This document shows, one piece after another, positions 6,235 through 8,950 of a stretch of DNA of 8,950 nucleotides (positions within the stretch are counted from its first letter, which is position 1; every line of letters starts with the position of its first letter). The notes beneath the pieces are model-generated. The model ran no database searches. It was not told the DNA's origin and saw only the letters and a list, made by a program, of their open reading frames with translations. This DNA comes from Candidatus Zixiibacteriota bacterium (lineage in GTDB: Bacteria > Zixibacteria > MSB-5A5 > GN15 > JACZUZ01), in the NCBI GenBank assembly GCA_022572905.1, contig JACZUZ010000048.1, positions 1 through 8,950 of the forward strand, written 5' to 3'. Made by a program: the position numbers and the translations under genes.

Positions 6235-8625
6235 TCAACTACCGGATTGTCCACAATCCGGATCAGTCCCGCTTTGGAAAATAAATTTGACTAAGTAAGT
6301 AGCGTCGCTAATGTCAATACCGCTCACGCCGCCGTCGGTGTTTGCCTGATCTAGACATGGCGGCGCCTCGCCATCCTGGAAGATATATTTGACAATGAAC
6401 GTTGCGTCGGCAATGTCGAGGCCGCCACTGTTGTCAGCGTCCCCAGCCAATTTACAGCAACCGATTTTGATTGCGGGAGTAACATATACGGGAGCGAACG
6501 CCCCATAGATTGTCTCTTCGGATAGCGATCCGCTAAAAGTCGTAATATTTATTGGAACGACAACTCCGCCGGCTGAGGAGGTAGAAACGGTGAAATAGAG
6601 GTTGATCACAGCTCCGGTGTCCGGGTCGAGATAGTCCGAAAAACCCGCCACAAGATCACTTTGCAAATCAATTGTCGCTTTCTTTGAAAAAGGCTCAAAC
6701 GCGATTATTTCCTGCTTGTCAAAGTAATTCGTTCTCAGTCCATCAGTGGTTACTGAGTCAAAAGATAATACACCACCATTGGCGTTGGCAAAGCTGATGG
6801 GAATTAAGAGGCGCTTCATCTGAAAAGTGTTTCTCAAATATAACGGTAATACCACAACCTCGCCAACGGTGGCGAAGACTGTGTCTCCACCCAATGTGTC
6901 TGCATGGATAATAACCATGCGCCGAGCTCTCTCATATCCTTCCCCGCGCGGTTCGGTGACTTCAAGGGTGATATCGTATGCGCCTGCAGAATCAAAGACA
7001 TGCGTGGGATGCTGCGCTGAAGACAATCCTCCATCACCAAAATTCCAACTCCAGGCTGACGGAGAATTGGGAGACAAGTCTACGAAATCTACGCTAAGCC
7101 CGGGAGAGCCGGTAAGCTCCGGCCCGGCGCTGAACAAGGCCGCCGGCAAATCCGCGATCGCTCTCCTGAGATTGATTCGACCGGCTCCCAATAAGCCAGC
7201 ATCGGGTCCATTGATAGAATCAATATCATCGGCTGTCGCAAATAGAATCGAGTCTATTTCAACCTTGTCAAAGCTCGGCATCAGAGATTTCAAAATACCA
7301 ATGGCCCCGACAACTTGCGGCGCTGCGAATGAAGTGCCCGATCCGCTACCGTAGCCCGCAAGATACCCGACAGATGTGGTAGATTGTATTCCCTGCCCGG
7401 GAGCGGATATTTCGATCCAGGTTCCGAAATTTGAAAATCCGGCTCTAATGTCGCTGGTAGTAGTGGCAGCAACCGACATGACGCTCGGAAGTCCACCCAT
7501 GTAATCCTGATTGTCCTCGGCTGAATTCCCGGCGGCTTTTATGATCGAAATCCCACTATCATGCGCCAGCGCAATCGCGGCCGCAAGCGAACCCAGCGCC
7601 GATGATCCCCAGGAACAATTTATAGCGTCTGCGCCGTTCCTTGCGGCATAATCAATTGCAGTCGCACAATTTCCGAGATTGACAAAGCCGTTGCCATCAG
7701 CGCCTCTAGCCCCTGTGCGCAGGCACATAATTCTTGCGCCACGCATCCAGGGGATATTCCCGCCATTCCAACCGCCCGCGATGCCCGCTATGCCTTTGCC
7801 GTTGTTGGAGGAGGACGCCGCAATTCCGGCGCAAAATGTGCCATGACCCAGGAAATCATTCGGATCGGTGTCAGGCACACTAGCATCCTCTCCGGGCCAT
7901 GTTCCGCCTCCCAGGCCGGTAAAGAAATCATAGCCGATCAGATCATCTATAACGCCATTTCCGTCATCATCAATTCCGTTCAAGTCATCGAGATCATAGA
8001 CTTCTCCGTCACCATCAATGTCTTCGCCGGGATTAACCCAGACATTATCAATCAAATCCTCGTGCTTGTAATTCACTCCACTATCGACAATGGCGAGTTT
8101 GGCGGTATCAGAACCGGCTTCAGTCGCCCAGGCCGAGTCGGCCTCCATTATAAGGGGAGCCCATTGAAGACTCCAACGTGGATCATCAGGAATCACAGCC
8201 AATGGCATTGCCATTATTTTTTCCGCGTTCGCAACATTATCATTCGTTAACAGCTCAGCGATCATTGCGTCCAGATCAGCGTCCTCTGGAACATAAATGC
8301 ATTGGAATCGACTCATCGCGCGATCTTCGGGATACGACGAGTTCTCGTCGCGCCAGGGGAAAACCGGCTTAATATCAGTGGCCTCAAAGCGCGCCAATAT
8401 TGCATCAAGCGTAGGAATGCCCAGATTCACCCGGCCAAACGAGCGGGACGCCGAACTTAGCTGCACACCCGTGGCGAATTCAATCTCAAGCATGCCCTTT
8501 ATAACAAATGGCTTAGGCTGTTCCGCTCTACCTTCGAAATATTCAGCGTGTGCGAGCGCCGGTGTCAGGATCATGGCTGCGCCGACCAGCAAGGCAGTTT
8601 TTCTCAATCCGAGTATTATTCGCAT
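6235..8625 (-). CDS. Secreted subtilisin-like (S8) serine protease with PKD, cohesin-like and dockerin-type regions
   Basis: A 796-residue exported protease. A signal peptide (1-27) has a basic start, a hydrophobic core and an AHA cleavage site. Residues 28-150 are a prodomain-like region. The S8 catalytic domain spans about 155-490 with all key residues: Asp181 in AIVDSGVN, His261 in GHGTFCAG, oxyanion Asn367 in AAGNS, Ser432 in GTSFAAP. Acidic Ca-binding-like inserts lie at 203-207 and 219-228 (DIDGDG, DDDGNG). A PKD domain (about 497-575) has WNFGDGG and HVFDSAGAYDITL. Residues 580-718 are a beta-rich region resembling cohesin folds. The C-terminus (726-791) has two dockerin-like repeats with Asp-rich calcium loops (729-740, 762-774) and Cys pairs. 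The ATG at 8625 is chosen over a frame opening 67 codons upstream: it begins the signal peptide, GGGAGA (8639-8634) sits 8 bases before it, and a promoter candidate lies between the two. It probably digests extracellular protein, tethered through the dockerin tail. Confidence 0.92.
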   Translation of the reverse strand: MRIILGLRKTALLVGAAMILTPALAHAEYFEGRAEQPKPFVIKGMLEIEFATGVQLSSASRSFGRVNLGIPTLDAILARFEATDIKPVFPWRDENSSYPEDRAMSRFQCIYVPEDADLDAMIAELLTNDNVANAEKIMAMPLAVIPDDPRWSLQWAPLIMEADSAWATEAGSDTAKLAIVDSGVNYKHEDLIDNVWVNPGEDIDGDGEVYDLDDLNGIDDDGNGVIDDLIGYDFFTGLGGGTWPGEDASVPDTDPNDFLGHGTFCAGIAASSSNNGKGIAGIAGGWNGGNIPWMRGARIMCLRTGARGADGNGFVNLGNCATAIDYAARNGADAINCSWGSSALGSLAAAIALAHDSGISIIKAAGNSAEDNQDYMGGLPSVMSVAATTTSDIRAGFSNFGTWIEISAPGQGIQSTTSVGYLAGYGSGSGTSFAAPQVVGAIGILKSLMPSFDKVEIDSILFATADDIDSINGPDAGLLGAGRINLRRAIADLPAALFSAGPELTGSPGLSVDFVDLSPNSPSAWSWNFGDGGLSSAQHPTHVFDSAGAYDITLEVTEPRGEGYERARRMVIIHADTLGGDTVFATVGEVVVLPLYLRNTFQMKRLLIPISFANANGGVLSFDSVTTDGLRTNYFDKQEIIAFEPFSKKATIDLQSDLVAGFSDYLDPDTGAVINLYFTVSTSSAGGVVVPINITTFSGSLSEETIYGAFAPVYVTPAIKIGCCKLAGDADNSGGLDIADATFIVKYIFQDGEAPPCLDQANTDGGVSGIDISDATYLVKFIFQSGTDPDCGQSGS
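6242..6261. other. Small perfect palindrome at the motB / protease convergence
   Basis: CCGGATTGT and ACAATCCGG are 9-base perfect inverted arms with two bases between them, inside the last codons of the protease gene and 33 bases past the motB stop. With a realistic loop it folds as a 7-bp stem. No T run follows on either strand, so it is at best a weak or Rho-assisted terminator for motAB. It may simply be a chance palindrome. Confidence 0.3.
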
Positions 8626-8655
8626 CTCGCGATTCTCCCAAAAATACGTGTGGTT

Positions 8656-8685
8656 ATTGTATCTCATGCTTGAATGAACCTTCAA
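8656..8685 (-). promoter_or_regulatory. Candidate sigma-70-type promoter of the protease gene
   Basis: On the minus strand TTGAAG (8685-8680) and TACAAT (8661-8656) are separated by 18 bases. They match the -35 and -10 consensus at 4/6 and 5/6. Transcription would begin near 8649, giving a leader of about 24 bases that contains the GGGAGA ribosome site. This fits the start chosen at 8625. Confidence 0.5.
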
Positions 8686-8950
8686 TCGACTTGTTCTGTT
8701 CCTCATCCCAATCTGATCAAAGTTCTGGCAAAATGACCTGTGAAATCGACTTAAGAAAATGGTCTCAAAAAACGCTCTTTGAAAGGGCTCTCTGAAAATG
8801 CCCCTGCTTGAATCCGCCCCATACAAATCGCTGGTGGGGCCAGTTAATGAACCCGTTGATTCAGAAGAGCGTCAAAGATGTAAGTACGACGGTAACTCAT
8901 ACCAATCCAGAAGATGGCTCGGAGCGTGTCTTCCGCTCAGCCCTCCATTC
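8686..8950. other. Gene-poor right end of the window; nothing recognised
   Basis: No RNA gene, repeat or recognisable protein was found here. On the plus strand a frame opens at ATG 8798 and stays open for 51 codons to the window edge, beginning MPLLESAPYKSLVGPV. It has no clear ribosome site (upstream context GGGCTCTCTGAAA) and resembles no family I know. The three minus-strand frames meet stops soon after the edge; the longest gives about 25 residues and could be the tail of a gene lying outside. The region probably includes the upstream part of the protease promoter region. Confidence 0.35.

Noticed and set aside
6827..7354. Plus-strand frame of 175 codons inside the protease gene
   Set aside because: It is antisense to the PKD and C-terminal catalytic coding region, which carries intact protease motifs on the other strand, and the product has no recognisable domain.
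8626..8826. N-terminal extension of the protease by 67 residues
   Set aside because: It would put 67 polar and basic residues before a classic signal peptide and start upstream of the promoter candidate; the internal ATG at 8625 has a good ribosome site.

Overview
The window looks like a piece of chromosome from a Gram-negative, flagellated bacterium. A secreted subtilase ending in a dockerin-type tail, a lysine/arginine-rich histone-like protein with a SWIB domain, and a MshEN/PATAN signalling protein together suggest the FCB group or a similar candidate phylum such as Zixibacteria. That placement is inference from gene style; no rRNA or other marker is present. I see no mobile element, CRISPR array or tRNA.

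Layout, left to right. (1) 1-836, minus strand: the 5' 278 codons of an E1 component of a 2-oxoacid dehydrogenase complex, cut by the window edge. A possible 35-codon upstream ORF (818-925) overlaps its start. (2) 837-1088: a divergent control region with a GCCGATAT box (1006-1013) facing right. (3) 1089-3191, plus strand: a 700-residue multidomain signalling protein: MshEN, receiver-like remnant, degenerate HD-GYP, second receiver-like domain, PATAN/DUF4388. Every enzymatic or phosphoacceptor site I could align is lost. (4) 3217-3254: a strong hairpin shared as terminator with the convergent gene. (5) 3277-3930, minus strand: histone H1-like basic tail fused to a SWIB domain. (6) 3931-4343: a 413-base divergent region with A/T tracts, a long imperfect hairpin, a good sigma-28 (FliA) promoter match and a structured motA leader. 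(7) 4344-5201 and 5273-6208, plus strand: motA and motB, the flagellar stator. (8) 6235-8625, minus strand, convergent with motB: secreted S8 protease with PKD, cohesin-like and dockerin regions, and a plausible housekeeping promoter at 8656-8685. (9) 8686-8950: no recognisable gene.

How it fits together: MotA and MotB form the torque-generating stator, apparently proton-driven. The same 9-mer GGCCGATAT lies 76 and 86 bases before the starts of the 700-residue protein and of motA. In the motA case the whole sigma-28 layout (about 5/8 match, 11-base spacer, 7/8 match) is present. This raises the possibility that the catalytically dead signalling protein belongs to the flagellar regulon and acts as a c-di-GMP-related or protein-protein adaptor for motility. 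The E1, histone-like and protease genes look like unrelated neighbours.
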